Part shown: one piece after another, positions 9,925 through 19,484 of the stretch | Layout: each line of letters opens with the position of its first letter | Numbering within the stretch: the stretch's first letter is position 1 | Source of the DNA: Flavobacterium sp. Root420 | GTDB lineage: Bacteria > Bacteroidota > Bacteroidia > Flavobacteriales > Flavobacteriaceae | Direction: 5' to 3' | Length of the DNA: 64,000 bases | NCBI RefSeq assembly: GCF_001427905.1 | Contig: NZ_LMEF01000023.1 | Location: 519,617 to 583,616, forward strand | Notes under the pieces: generated by a model | The model's database searches: none | Told to the model about the DNA's origin: nothing | Seen by the model: only the letters and a program-made list of their open reading frames with translations | Position numbers and translations under genes: made by a program

Positions 9925-10041
9925 CTTCCATCTGTTGGGTATTTTGCGGATCATTTACATCTTTCTCCAAATTATTTTGGTGATTTAATTAAAAAAGAAA
10001 CTGGCAAAACAGCACAGTAACACATTCAATTGAAATTTTAA
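9925..10041 (+). pseudogene. Relic of an AraC-family regulator (C-terminal DNA-binding part)
   Basis: The plus strand encodes [20 protein letters not shown] followed by [11 protein letters not shown]. This is the first helix-turn-helix of an AraC/XylS regulator. A TAA stop follows at 10018-10020, and the same frame continues HIQLKF before another stop at 10039-10041. In intact relatives the text reads GKTAQEHIQLKLI, so a single base change (GAA to TAA) explains the first stop. Nothing recognisable of the N-terminal sensor domain remains upstream, because the aldo/keto reductase begins at 9896. This is a degraded divergent regulator, not a gene. Confidence 0.8.
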
Positions 10042-12236
10042 ACAACTATAGATTCTTTATCGCTTAATAGCAGATGATCTAAACCGTCTTCAGATACAAA
10101 AGTATCATACTTTTCAAGTCCTTTAAAATCAATCTCGGTGGCTTCACTTATACTTTTAACACTACATTGGTAATTTTTAAATTCTACTACCTTGTCTATG
10201 TCGAGTGCTTCTATATCCAATAGTAAACTTTCATCAAAATCGATATCTCCAAGCAGTAGTTTTTGTGATAATTTAAAGGCTGTTGCTTTTAAATTATCAT
10301 CATCATCCAACCATACAATTATTTTAAAAAATTCCATAGGCGTTCTTACTCCTCTAAATATTCTGTCGGTTTTTTTATTAAAAATTGGTCCGTTAAAAAC
10401 ACTCATTTTAATTTCGTCACTATCCGTTTGTTTTTTAACTCCTTTTTCCAACACGGCTTTTTCGAGTTTTCCCCAAATTCCGGGTGCACGATTTAGTCCT
10501 GGCACCTGTGGACAGGCATTGGAATAAAAACAGGTATAGATACCGTTGCGTAACTCATTATCTTTTGAGGCAGGGATATTCCACTTGGCATCCTGATAGC
10601 GACTCATATGTCCTCTGTCAAAATTAGAATGAACATAAAATTTATCATCCAGCTGACACATTTTATCAATTCTCGCATCACGCAACCAGTCATCGCTGCG
10701 GTCGCTATCATCTATACGCAGCGCCGGATCCCCCGAAACATTCACTGCGCTGATCAAAGGCATTCTTCTCACAGCATTAAAAATAAGACTGTAATTAAAA
10801 TACTTTAGTACCATTGATTTATCTTTAAGCAAGGCTATTTCTTTCTCAATATCACTTCCAGATTGTGGCATTGGCAAGGGAACATCTTTGTCTTTTCCCA
10901 GAAAATCAGAAACATAACCACGGCAGGAACTAAAATCAATAGCATCTTCTTTACTTATTTTAGCTGCTTCCAAAAGTAATTCATTACTGGAACTATTTCC
11001 TTTTTGTGGTTCTATAGCTACAGTAGTAGCTATTTTTTTAGTTGACAGACTGATATCTATACTATTTTCGCTGTTTAGAGCATCAACAGGGACGCTTATT
11101 ATTATATTCTTGCTCGTATTGGTTTCCATGATGTTTTGTTTTTCCAGATTTTTTAATGGTGTGTCATTTAACAATTTACCATTTGTTGAGAATGTTAGAG
11201 TTTCCTTTTGGGGTAATTGTTCAATCGCTGTAATTATAGGGTCATTTGGATTTTCTTCTTTCACATGCTTTAAAATCGTACTTATTCTTATCCCTTCATT
11301 TTTAAGCCAAACCACTTTAGTAATGTCAATTTTGCCATCATATTCGGGGATTATATTACCGTCCCTATCCAGATAATACTTACCATCTTCAGTCATTTTG
11401 GCTATACTTTTATGGTGCAGCCCTACTACTTGCCATTGGTCATTAAATACGGGACTTCCACTACTCCCTTGCGCTGTATCTGTTTCATAGTAAATTTTGA
11501 TATCATCAATACCTACAAACAAATTTTCTCTGATAGACAACTGCTTGTAATCTCCCAAAGGATGGTGGATAATATTAAGTTTCTCAACACCCACTTCTCC
11601 AATTTTACCTATAAGCCTGTCCAGATATAAATAACCAATATCTTCTAAGGAATATTCATTGTTTGCATCCTTAGGAGCTAATCCTACAAAACAATAATCG
11701 AGTTCTTTGTTATTATAAAATTTAGAATCATCCATTTTAAATATAACCGGATCAATAGGATGTCCTAAATTATCATATTCATAAAAAAAATGTGCCTCGC
11801 TGCTTGTTGCCATATCCTTCTTTTGAAAAACATGCCAATTGGTAAGCATAAGTTCTTTAGACACCATAAAACCAGTAGCAAAACCTACTTTTTTATCGTT
11901 TTCCTTAATCACTATCCGGGCTACCTTTCTTTTAGTAAGTGCAATTAGTTCAATAAAATTACTATACAAAGAATCATTATTTCCTATGGCTCTTTCATAA
12001 GCAAAATCTACAGGTTCAGCTGCTTTAGAAGCAATCATATCCTTCCTGTTTTCTTTTCTTTTTTGATTTTCCTCAGGAGTAACTGAAGGTATTGAGTTGC
12101 TTATACCAGAGTTTTCACTACTACCGGTTGCTGTAGCAATTTCTAAACTTTCATCAGGTGCTGTAGACAAGCCCAACGTGTCCGTAACATCCTGATTGGT
12201 TTCTTTTTGTAATTGATTTTTAGATACTTTTAGCAT
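10038..12236 (-). CDS. Trypsin-like protease fused to DNA/RNA non-specific endonuclease
   Basis: A ~732-residue two-enzyme fusion. I use the ATG at 12236; a GTG at 12266 would add ten residues. Residues ~95-320 form a trypsin/V8-like serine protease: catalytic His135 in LTNWHVF, Asp180 in NKELDYCFV, and Ser259 in the GSSGSP motif. After a ~110-residue linker, residues ~430-700 match the NUC endonuclease family, with the DRGH motif (His543 catalytic) and the metal-binding Asn573 in YSNACPQ. No signal peptide or membrane helix is present, so it should act in the cytoplasm. It is a lone gene with no obvious immunity partner. The arrangement suggests a nuclease held inactive until proteolysis, possibly in phage defence; that role is inference. 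Both catalytic sites look intact. Confidence 0.85.
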   Translation of the reverse strand: MLKVSKNQLQKETNQDVTDTLGLSTAPDESLEIATATGSSENSGISNSIPSVTPEENQKRKENRKDMIASKAAEPVDFAYERAIGNNDSLYSNFIELIALTKRKVARIVIKENDKKVGFATGFMVSKELMLTNWHVFQKKDMATSSEAHFFYEYDNLGHPIDPVIFKMDDSKFYNNKELDYCFVGLAPKDANNEYSLEDIGYLYLDRLIGKIGEVGVEKLNIIHHPLGDYKQLSIRENLFVGIDDIKIYYETDTAQGSSGSPVFNDQWQVVGLHHKSIAKMTEDGKYYLDRDGNIIPEYDGKIDITKVVWLKNEGIRISTILKHVKEENPNDPIITAIEQLPQKETLTFSTNGKLLNDTPLKNLEKQNIMETNTSKNIIISVPVDALNSENSIDISLSTKKIATTVAIEPQKGNSSSNELLLEAAKISKEDAIDFSSCRGYVSDFLGKDKDVPLPMPQSGSDIEKEIALLKDKSMVLKYFNYSLIFNAVRRMPLISAVNVSGDPALRIDDSDRSDDWLRDARIDKMCQLDDKFYVHSNFDRGHMSRYQDAKWNIPASKDNELRNGIYTCFYSNACPQVPGLNRAPGIWGKLEKAVLEKGVKKQTDSDEIKMSVFNGPIFNKKTDRIFRGVRTPMEFFKIIVWLDDDDNLKATAFKLSQKLLLGDIDFDESLLLDIEALDIDKVVEFKNYQCSVKSISEATEIDFKGLEKYDTFVSEDGLDHLLLSDKESIVV

Positions 12237-12412
12237 AACAGAGATTGTTTTTAGGTAAGTATGCACGCTTAAATTTTATACTGTCATTGAGTCTTTCTTA
12301 AGCTCATAAGTAATAAAGAATTCTCAGTCTTTACTTATAATATTAAAGCTTAAAAACTCTACGTAATGATGTCTTCATCTATTTTAATTTTATTATCCCA
12401 CCAAATATAATT

Positions 12413-12464
12413 AGTTTAATTAAATAATAATCAAGTAGTTATACCTAATTTATTTAATTAAACT
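12413..12464. terminator. A/T-only inverted repeat between hydrolase and protease-nuclease genes
   Basis: AGTTTAATTAAATAA (12413-12427) pairs perfectly with 12450-12464 around a 22-base loop. It follows the stop of the YheT-like gene and precedes the protease-nuclease gene by about 180 bases. It could be a terminator or an operator; the sequence does not decide. Confidence 0.45.
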
Positions 12465-12510
12465 TAAAAACTTATGAGCCTGGAAATGGTGAAGAAAAGC
12501 TTATTAAAGG

Positions 12511-13470
12511 CTATATGTAGGATTTGAAAAACTCGTACGCCCTTTTCTCTACATAGGAATACATTGAATTACGCAAAGGAAAAGCACAATGTCCCCCGTA
12601 TTTAGGAGTTTCAAGGTAAACGTATGCACTGTCGTGAGCTATAGCTCTGGGGTAACATCTTTCACCTAAAAAAGGATCATCCAGAGAATTAATGATTAAA
12701 ACCGGAGTGGTAATATTTTTAAGGGAAAATTCCGGAGAAACACGCTGATAATAATCATCCCGGCTGGCAAAACCATGCAATGGCGCTGTAAAATAATGAT
12801 CAACTTCATCAAAAGAAGAAATTTTGTCAATTTGATCACGGTTTATAAAATCAGGAAATTGCGCCGCTTTGTATTTCAGCTTTTTTTTAATATCAATTGT
12901 AAAATTCTTTAAATAGACTCTGTTAAAGCCTTGTTTAAGTATGGCAGCACTTGTTGCAATATGAGTTGGAACCGAAATGGAAACTCCTGCTTTTATGCGC
13001 TCATCTATTTTTGTCCAGCCAAAATAATTCAGGAGCTGCACACCGCCCATTGAATATCCGATTAAATAGACATCTTCGAATCCTTTTTTCAAAACAAACT
13101 GAACCACTTCATCCAGATCATCAACTGCACCATGATGATAAAGTCTTGGAAGACGGTTCATTTCTCCTCCGCAGGTACGATTGTTCCATGCGAAAACCGA
13201 AAAACCTTTCTGCTGAAAATAAGCCGCACAGCTATTATTGTAAGTTCTGCGGGAATCTCCTTCTAAACCATGACATAAAATCACTGCTTTTTTAGGATCA
13301 TCTATAATAAAATCAATATTGATGAAATCTCCGTCACTCAACTCATGCTTTTCTCTTGTATATCCCGGAACGTCAAACTTTTTAAACAAAGCAGCATAAA
13401 TAGTAGAAATATGCCTGTTGCGATGCATAATCGAAGGAAAATTATATTCTGATTGTTCAATTACTGGCAT
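12511..13470 (-). CDS. YheT-type alpha/beta hydrolase
   Basis: A 319-residue alpha/beta-hydrolase of the YheT/EMB8 (UPF0017) family. The oxyanion region VILCHGLEGDSRRTY is near residue 65 and the nucleophile Ser sits in LIGYSMGGVQLL. The acidic residue is in NSLDDPFLGE and the His in YGGHCAFPL. The early block FPSIMHRNRHISTIYAALF is also typical of this family. No signal peptide is seen, so the enzyme is cytoplasmic. Family members are esterases or lipases of poorly defined substrate. It stands alone between the protease-nuclease and msrA genes. Confidence 0.9.
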   Translation of the reverse strand: MPVIEQSEYNFPSIMHRNRHISTIYAALFKKFDVPGYTREKHELSDGDFINIDFIIDDPKKAVILCHGLEGDSRRTYNNSCAAYFQQKGFSVFAWNNRTCGGEMNRLPRLYHHGAVDDLDEVVQFVLKKGFEDVYLIGYSMGGVQLLNYFGWTKIDERIKAGVSISVPTHIATSAAILKQGFNRVYLKNFTIDIKKKLKYKAAQFPDFINRDQIDKISSFDEVDHYFTAPLHGFASRDDYYQRVSPEFSLKNITTPVLIINSLDDPFLGERCYPRAIAHDSAYVYLETPKYGGHCAFPLRNSMYSYVEKRAYEFFKSYI

Positions 13471-13580
13471 GATCCGAAAAGTTTTTGGTGGCGTTATACA
13501 AAGCTAAGAAATCAATCAATATGTAATTTAAAACTGTCTTTTTTTATTTCAACTCCAAAACCATTTTTTTCCTAAACTAA

Positions 13581-13613
13581 AAATCCTCCATCAAATTATT
13601 GATTGAGGATTTT
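13581..13613 (-). terminator. Terminator hairpin after msrA
   Basis: The segment AAATCCTC...GAGGATTT at 13581-13613 folds into a hairpin with one internal mismatch. It lies about 43 bases beyond the msrA stop. Confidence 0.65.
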
Positions 13614-13655
13614 AATTGTGGGTGCTTTGGCAAAACATTCATTCAATATGAAAAT

Positions 13656-14147
13656 TTATAAGAAAGTGCCAAACCTTTCAAAATGGCAGGTGTATCCATT
13701 TGGATGTTTAATAAGATAGTCCTGATGATATTCTTCTGCTGTCCAAAATTTAGTAAAAGGCTCCAGAGTAGTAACAATTTTACCCGGCCATTTGCCTGAC
13801 TGGTCGACGATGTTAATCACTTCATCAGCAATTTGTTTTTCCTCTTCATTTTGAATAAATATAGCTGATCTGTAACTTGATCCTCTATCATTTCCCTGCT
13901 TGTCTACAGTTGTCGGGTCATGCATTCTGAAAAAATAATCCAATAATTCTTTATAAGAAGTTTCATTACTGTCATATGTAATTTCGATGCCTTCAGCATG
14001 TCCCGGATGATTCTCGTAAGTTGGATTATCATTTTGACCTCCAATGTAGCCAACTTCTGTGTCCCTTACTCCCAGGCGTACACGAAAAAGATCTTCCATA
14101 CCCCAAAAACATCCTCCGGCGATATAAGCTTTCTTCAAATTTTCCAT
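13656..14147 (-). CDS. msrA: Peptide-methionine (S)-S-oxide reductase MsrA
   Basis: A 163-residue cytoplasmic repair enzyme that reduces methionine-S-sulfoxide in proteins. The catalytic motif GGCFWGMED carries the nucleophile Cys13. Family blocks [34 protein letters not shown] and [11 protein letters not shown] are all present. The length is normal for a stand-alone MsrA without a fused MsrB domain. No second conserved Cys is visible at the very C-terminus, so regeneration may rely on Cys158 in YTCHFERFG or on thioredoxin directly. It is a single-gene unit. Confidence 0.97.
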   Translation of the reverse strand: MENLKKAYIAGGCFWGMEDLFRVRLGVRDTEVGYIGGQNDNPTYENHPGHAEGIEITYDSNETSYKELLDYFFRMHDPTTVDKQGNDRGSSYRSAIFIQNEEEKQIADEVINIVDQSGKWPGKIVTTLEPFTKFWTAEEYHQDYLIKHPNGYTCHFERFGTFL

Positions 14148-14319
14148 AATTTATTATTTAAAAAATACGGACTTGCCTGTCCTTGTGCGCAATTGTAATT
14201 TATTACTAGTTTACTATCAAAGATACTAGTTTATTATTTGTTTTTTTTAATGGGAGCAGCAGTTAATTAACACTTATAACAGAATATAAAAACCAAATAA
14301 CAAAAAGAAGCATCGAAAA

Positions 14320-14667
14320 CTATTCTTTGCTTCTTTTTTCTTTTTTTAAAGCCTTAGCTCCTAATTTAGTGGTATCTTTTTTAGTTTGTGATGAAATATC
14401 ATAAGCTGAACCGTCTTTTGCACTTGGTCCGGGACCTGTTCCTGTGCCCGTGGTGCTAGTACCCGAAGCGTTAGGTTTTCCCGGGGCTGATGTACCCGTT
14501 GTATTTGGACCATTATTTATATTTGTGGTATCTGCTGAAACTGTGTCGACAGGAGTTTTACTGGTATCAATTTCATCACTATACCCATCTTTATTATTCT
14601 TACATGAAAATAAAAATCCTGCTATTATAATAATCAGGACAATTTTTAATTTAAATAACGCTTTCAT
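14320..14667 (-). CDS. Small low-complexity lipoprotein
   Basis: A 115-residue predicted lipoprotein. The N-terminus MKALFKLKIVLIIIIAGFLF is followed by SCKNN, a clear lipobox with Cys22. The mature part is rich in Thr, Gly, Ser and Pro (for example TSTTGTGTGPGPSA), with no recognisable domain, and ends in a Lys/Glu-rich tail. Its low complexity points to an exposed, flexible envelope protein. It stands alone and is divergent from the next lipoprotein gene. The function is unknown. Confidence 0.7.
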   Translation of the reverse strand: MKALFKLKIVLIIIIAGFLFSCKNNKDGYSDEIDTSKTPVDTVSADTTNINNGPNTTGTSAPGKPNASGTSTTGTGTGPGPSAKDGSAYDISSQTKKDTTKLGAKALKKEKRSKE

Positions 14668-14847
14668 AATAATATTTTTTAGTTCCTAATGCTTCAAATT
14701 TAAAATTATGATGGTGTAAAATTTTATACAATTCTCATTATGTTTTATAAATCTCCGGATTTGGATCCTGCAAAATCTCAATGTTATTATATAACAAAGC
14801 ATGTTCATAAAACAACTAAATTTGATCTGTTTACAAAAAATATCATT

Positions 14848-15330
14848 ATGAAAAATTCTTTAATGCTTTTGCTATCAATCTTCTTTTTTTCATGTCAACA
14901 AAAAGAAAATCACACAACTCCTGTTCAATCTCCAGATCCAATTCTTACAAAGGAAAATAAAGTAGAGATAAAACAGAAGGAAGAGAACAAACAAATTGGC
15001 GACACTATCCTTATGAATTTCAAGAATGAAAAAGGTTTATTTATAGCTGAAGGTTCTTTAGATTCTATTCATTCGAAAGTGTATCTCAAATTCAAAAATG
15101 AAAATTTAGGCGAGTTAAAAGGAAAGATTGTTCCGACCACTGGCAAAGGAAACATCCGTTTTAACCAAATTATTTTTCCCGATAAATCCTCAGATGGTCC
15201 ATTTGGAACGGACTTAAATATCGACCTCAAACAAAAAGGAAATCATATTATAGTAATTGGACATTCGCTAATGGCCGACGAGCCTTATTTTGGTAAATTT
15301 ACCGTAGAACTTGAGAATAAAACAGAATAA
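14848..15330 (+). CDS. Hypothetical lipoprotein
   Basis: A 160-residue lipoprotein. The open frame extends upstream to 14740, but the start at 14848 gives MKNSLMLLLSIFFFSCQQKE, a textbook signal with lipobox FFSC, so I choose it. After a charged linker (KVEIKQKEENKQ) comes a compact region with alternating hydrophobic strands (GLFIAEGSLDSIHSKVYLKF, GKGNIRFNQIIFPD), suggesting a small beta-fold. No family is recognised. It is convergent with the beta-barrel receptor gene, which ends 10 bases away on the other strand. Confidence 0.7.
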   Translation: MKNSLMLLLSIFFFSCQQKENHTTPVQSPDPILTKENKVEIKQKEENKQIGDTILMNFKNEKGLFIAEGSLDSIHSKVYLKFKNENLGELKGKIVPTTGKGNIRFNQIIFPDKSSDGPFGTDLNIDLKQKGNHIIVIGHSLMADEPYFGKFTVELENKTE

Positions 15331-15340
15331 TTCCCAGATA

Positions 15341-17713
15341 TTACTTACGATTAGCACTATTGGCTTGTCTGATTCCTTTCGGATCCGTGAGGTTAAAACG
15401 ATAAACGAAACTTAATCTGTAGCGGGCAGCGTTGGGAATACTGTTTTCAGCAAAATAATAATCTGTACCGGTTGTAGTACTTTTATTTTGGCGTAAGTTG
15501 AAAGCATTAGTAACATCAAATACAATTGTAGCCTTTTCTTTTAATAAGATCTTACTCAGGCCAAAATCCAATGATTGCAAGGCATTGTTTCTCGTTTGTG
15601 CATTTTGCTGTGAGCCACGAAAGTTATAACGCCCCTGAAAACTAAATTTTGCCGGCAGTTTAATTTGTGTGCTTAAACGTCCTGTAAAAGTTTTCCCTTC
15701 GTAATCAAGGTTTTCGTCCTGATAATTTCCTTTTTGCGAAAAATGATAAAAATTCATTTCCATATTTACCTGTAGCCATTTTAGCGAATTGTATAGAGTC
15801 GAAAGTTCAACACCACTTCGTATTTCATGCTGAATATTAATTGGTGTTGTATAAAATATATCATTTCCACGGTAAGTAAAATCCTGAATGTAACCACTTT
15901 CCCATTGATAATAAACAGAAGGATTTAAGGTAAGTTTTTTCCATGTTTTAAGAAAACCCAGTTCAAAAACATCTGTATAGGAAGGATTAAGATCTGGATT
16001 GCCAATGTATTGCGAATTCAAATCTGTCAATTCATTAAAAGGATATAAAGCATATAACGAAGGACGATTAATACGTTTACTATAATTTAACTGTAAAGTC
16101 GAAGCTTCAAACTTATAACTCAGATTAACGGTCGGAAATAGTTTGTCATATTTTTTCTCGTCGTTGTACGTGTTTTGAATGTCTTCAATAGAAATTCGGG
16201 TAAACTCTGTACGAAGTCCCATCATATAATTAAATTTTCCCGCTTTGTTGCTGTATTGTACGTAGGCGCTCGCAATGGTTTCTTTATAATTTAAGTCGTT
16301 GTCGATATTTTGGTAAATAGTCCAGATATTATCTTGTTCCTGTTCTGCCAAAAATGCACTGGAGACTTTACGAATTTCCGTTTTAACTCCGAATTCAAAT
16401 ACCGAAACAGTATCAATGGGCTGAATAAAATCAGTTTGTAAAAGCAAATCCCTGCTATTGCCAATTGAGCTTGTTCTAATACCGGGATAAACCGACTGAT
16501 CCGGATATAAACGCTGTGTTGAAAGATTCCAGTTTTTATCGCTGTTCCACCAATCATACTGAACATCAATGGTCCATTTTTTTGTTGGGTTTTTAAAGGT
16601 TTGTGTATAATTAAATTCAAATTGATTGTAATCTCGTTTTTCTAATGATTTTCCTTTTCTTGTTAGAGTGCTGTCTTTTGAATTGTTGGAACTATAATCG
16701 TACAACAAACGGGTTTTGTCATCATCACGTGTTGCATTCTTTAAAAAAGCGGTAGTAACCGTGCGATGTTCATCAATAAAATAATCAGCGCCAAGGTAAA
16801 TCAATTTACCATCGTCGTGGCGGTCTTCGTTCTGAACATGATTCAGAAAAGTTGGTGTACCATTATTAACTGTTGACTGATTCGTGGTGTATAAGCCAAC
16901 ATAATCAGAAGAACGGATACTAAAATTTGAAAAGATGTTAATTTTATCTGATTTAAAATTGATGCTTGGATTAAGGCGGCTATCATTTGGTGAACCCGCT
17001 ACCAATCGTACCTGACCGCTAAAACCACTTTTTTTGTTTTTCTTTAAGATGATATTGATGATTCCCGCCGAACCCGAAGCGTCATATCGCGATGAAGGAT
17101 TTGTAATTACTTCGATACGTTCAATTTGGTCGGCGGCAATTTGATCTAGCGCATTGCTTTGGGTTAAACCCGATTGACGTCCGTTGATAAGAACCAAAAC
17201 ACTGCTATTGCCACGAAGACTTATTGCTCCAGTTGGGCTTACCGCTACAGAAGGAACGCCATTTAGAACATCATGAGCAGAACCATTCTGCGAAAGTACA
17301 TCTTTACCAACCTCAAAAACCTTTTTGTCGAGTTTTAAGCTAATGCTTGGTTTTTGACCCGTAATCTCCACGGCGTTTAATTGTACGGCATCTGTAGATA
17401 AATTAATAATGCCCAATTCTATTTTTGGTTTACCGGAAATAATTTCTAATGGCTGACTATAATTTTGATATCCAATAAAACTAAAAGAAATCGTCATTTT
17501 ACCAGAAGGTAGTGCTTCTAAATTAAAAACCCCAAGATCATCAGTAACGCCAACCAATATTGTTTTTAAGGCATTGTCCTTTACCGTTACGGTTACATAA
17601 GGCAATTTTTCTTTGCTAGTTTTATCCTGCACTTTACCGGAAACAGTAGTTTGCTGTGCGTTAGCAAAAAGAGAAATAAATAAAATTAAAATACTGGTTG
17701 TTAAGGCTTTCAT
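15341..17713 (-). CDS. TonB-dependent receptor / outer-membrane beta-barrel family protein
   Basis: A 790-residue outer-membrane receptor. A signal peptide (cleavage near NAQQ at about 20) is followed by a CarboxypepD_reg-like beta-sandwich (TVSGKVQDKTSKEKLPYVTV). Next come a plug-like domain (SPTGAISLRGNSSVLVLING; RIEVITNPSSRYDASGSAGI) and a long beta-barrel. It is of the OMP_b-brl_3 kind: there is no classical SusD partner. It is divergent from a membrane histidine kinase and LytTR regulator, which may control it. Such receptors import peptides, metals or siderophores, or take part in envelope stress; the ligand is unknown. Confidence 0.88.
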   Translation of the reverse strand: MKALTTSILILFISLFANAQQTTVSGKVQDKTSKEKLPYVTVTVKDNALKTILVGVTDDLGVFNLEALPSGKMTISFSFIGYQNYSQPLEIISGKPKIELGIINLSTDAVQLNAVEITGQKPSISLKLDKKVFEVGKDVLSQNGSAHDVLNGVPSVAVSPTGAISLRGNSSVLVLINGRQSGLTQSNALDQIAADQIERIEVITNPSSRYDASGSAGIINIILKKNKKSGFSGQVRLVAGSPNDSRLNPSINFKSDKINIFSNFSIRSSDYVGLYTTNQSTVNNGTPTFLNHVQNEDRHDDGKLIYLGADYFIDEHRTVTTAFLKNATRDDDKTRLLYDYSSNNSKDSTLTRKGKSLEKRDYNQFEFNYTQTFKNPTKKWTIDVQYDWWNSDKNWNLSTQRLYPDQSVYPGIRTSSIGNSRDLLLQTDFIQPIDTVSVFEFGVKTEIRKVSSAFLAEQEQDNIWTIYQNIDNDLNYKETIASAYVQYSNKAGKFNYMMGLRTEFTRISIEDIQNTYNDEKKYDKLFPTVNLSYKFEASTLQLNYSKRINRPSLYALYPFNELTDLNSQYIGNPDLNPSYTDVFELGFLKTWKKLTLNPSVYYQWESGYIQDFTYRGNDIFYTTPINIQHEIRSGVELSTLYNSLKWLQVNMEMNFYHFSQKGNYQDENLDYEGKTFTGRLSTQIKLPAKFSFQGRYNFRGSQQNAQTRNNALQSLDFGLSKILLKEKATIVFDVTNAFNLRQNKSTTTGTDYYFAENSIPNAARYRLSFVYRFNLTDPKGIRQANSANRK

Positions 17714-17837
17714 ATTATATGGTTTTATAGTACAAGATTACCTCATAAAACAAAATCACGCTCTTTAAAACATTCCAATGGCTCTAAGACCTTTTGAAAT
17801 GCATTTCTTTATTTGATATTTATTATACCTTTATCTT

Positions 17838-19484
17838 ATGTATCGCCTAACCTTTTTTATCGTTTTTTTGCTGCTTTTATTTACATCTTGTAAACAGGAT
17901 GTTGATTACGTGGAATCAGATCCAATTTATTGGATAGGTAATGGACCGCCACAAAATTTTCGGGGAGAATCCGGAGATTCAATTTTTAAAGTTCAAATAA
18001 AAGTAGCATTGCTGAAACGCGAAAACAAGTCTGAGCCACTAGGTTTACAAGTTAATGCTTTTGGCGCTTTCGATGTTTATTGGGATGGCATTTTACTGGG
18101 TAGTAATGGAGTAATGGCGAAATCAGGTCGTGCTGAAGTACTGGGAACAGAAACAACCTACTATCAAATACCCGAAAAATGGTCCAATACAGGCAAGCAT
18201 ATTGTCACCATAAAAGGAACACAATCTCATCTTGGGGATGAACAGCGCGGTATTGATGTGAAATTAGAAAGCTATCTGCAGCTTCTTCGTGCACCTCTTA
18301 TCATTATGTCTTTTATGAATCTTATGGCGGGAGCTTTTCTCACTGCAGCTATTTATTATTTTTTTCTGTACATCAATAACAGCCATAAACAAATAACGGT
18401 TTTACTTTTTGGCATAATCTGCCTGTTTTTCTTCAGCCTTCTGATTATAGAATATGTGAAGTTTTATATCCCTATTCCATATACCAGTTTTTATCTCCGG
18501 CTCGAGATTATTGGCTGGCTTACCTTTGCAATTGCGCTATTGGTTCCATGGTATTTTATGCTGCAATTTGGTTTTGAAAAAAAACGGCTGTTTTTAGTGC
18601 TTTTACTTCTAACTCTCATCGCGATCTATATTTTAAATTACCGACATTATGATATTACCGCTATGCGTGTTAGTTATATCATGTGGCTTGCCTCTATGCT
18701 GATAGCAATCAACGCAGTATTTCGAAAAGTTAAAGGAGGACTTATTGTAATGGTAGGTTTACTTATCAGTGCAATAGTTAATTATTTTCTGGTGTATGAT
18801 TTTGGATTATTTATCACCTTTACTATTATTGTCCTTTCCATGCTTTATTTACATGCCATTCGAACCAAATCTATAGAAGAGGCTCATAACGCATCTTTGC
18901 TGTTATCATCAAGATTACAACTGGAGCTGATAAAGAAAAACATACAACCCCATTTTCTTCGCAATACACTTACTTCATTGATAGATTGGGTCGAAGAATC
19001 ACCACAACAAGGAGTTGTGTTTATTCGTGCATTGGCAGACGAGTTTGATATCATGAATTCTATTGCCGAAGATACACTCATTCCTATCCGACAAGAGATA
19101 GAATTATGTCAAAAGCATTTGCAGGTAATGGCTTTTCGTAAAGAAGTTTGTTATGAATGGCAAGAAAAAAACATTGATGAGAATGAAGAAATTCCACCCG
19201 CTATTTTTCATACTATTATAGAAAACGGAATTACGCACAGTTTACCGCCAGAAGAAGGTTGTATTACTTTCTGCCTGAGTTTTACCAAAGAGAAAAACCA
19301 TAAGGAATATTCGCTCTTAACTATCGCACAAAACCGAAACAGAAAGAAAGAAGGCAGTAACGGTACCGGTTTTAAATACATCAAAGCGAGATTGAATGAA
19401 AGTTTCGGTGACAATTGGCTTTTTGATTCCCATCAAGTGGAAAAAGGCTGGCTGACAACTATTAAAATTTTTGATAAAAAATGA
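17838..19484 (+). CDS. LytS/YehU-type membrane histidine kinase
   Basis: A 548-residue sensor kinase. The N-terminus ends LLLFTSCKQ, which looks like a lipobox with Cys18. A periplasmic beta-sandwich-like domain follows (residues ~30-145; NAFGAFDVYWDGILLGSNGV), then about seven membrane helices (~150-340). The kinase core is of the His_kinase (PF06580) type, with the phosphoacceptor His in KKNIQPHFLRNTLTSLIDWV. The ATP-binding domain is short, with IIENGITHSLPPEEGCITF and a glycine stretch GSNGTGFKYIKARL. Its stop overlaps the start of the response regulator by four bases, so the two are translationally coupled. Confidence 0.88.
   Translation: MYRLTFFIVFLLLLFTSCKQDVDYVESDPIYWIGNGPPQNFRGESGDSIFKVQIKVALLKRENKSEPLGLQVNAFGAFDVYWDGILLGSNGVMAKSGRAEVLGTETTYYQIPEKWSNTGKHIVTIKGTQSHLGDEQRGIDVKLESYLQLLRAPLIIMSFMNLMAGAFLTAAIYYFFLYINNSHKQITVLLFGIICLFFFSLLIIEYVKFYIPIPYTSFYLRLEIIGWLTFAIALLVPWYFMLQFGFEKKRLFLVLLLLTLIAIYILNYRHYDITAMRVSYIMWLASMLIAINAVFRKVKGGLIVMVGLLISAIVNYFLVYDFGLFITFTIIVLSMLYLHAIRTKSIEEAHNASLLLSSRLQLELIKKNIQPHFLRNTLTSLIDWVEESPQQGVVFIRALADEFDIMNSIAEDTLIPIRQEIELCQKHLQVMAFRKEVCYEWQEKNIDENEEIPPAIFHTIIENGITHSLPPEEGCITFCLSFTKEKNHKEYSLLTIAQNRNRKKEGSNGTGFKYIKARLNESFGDNWLFDSHQVEKGWLTTIKIFDKK

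Noticed and set aside
14740..14847. Upstream extension of the lipoprotein frame at 14848
   Set aside because: The extension lacks a signal and breaks the lipobox context; the start at 14848 gives a proper lipoprotein signal.
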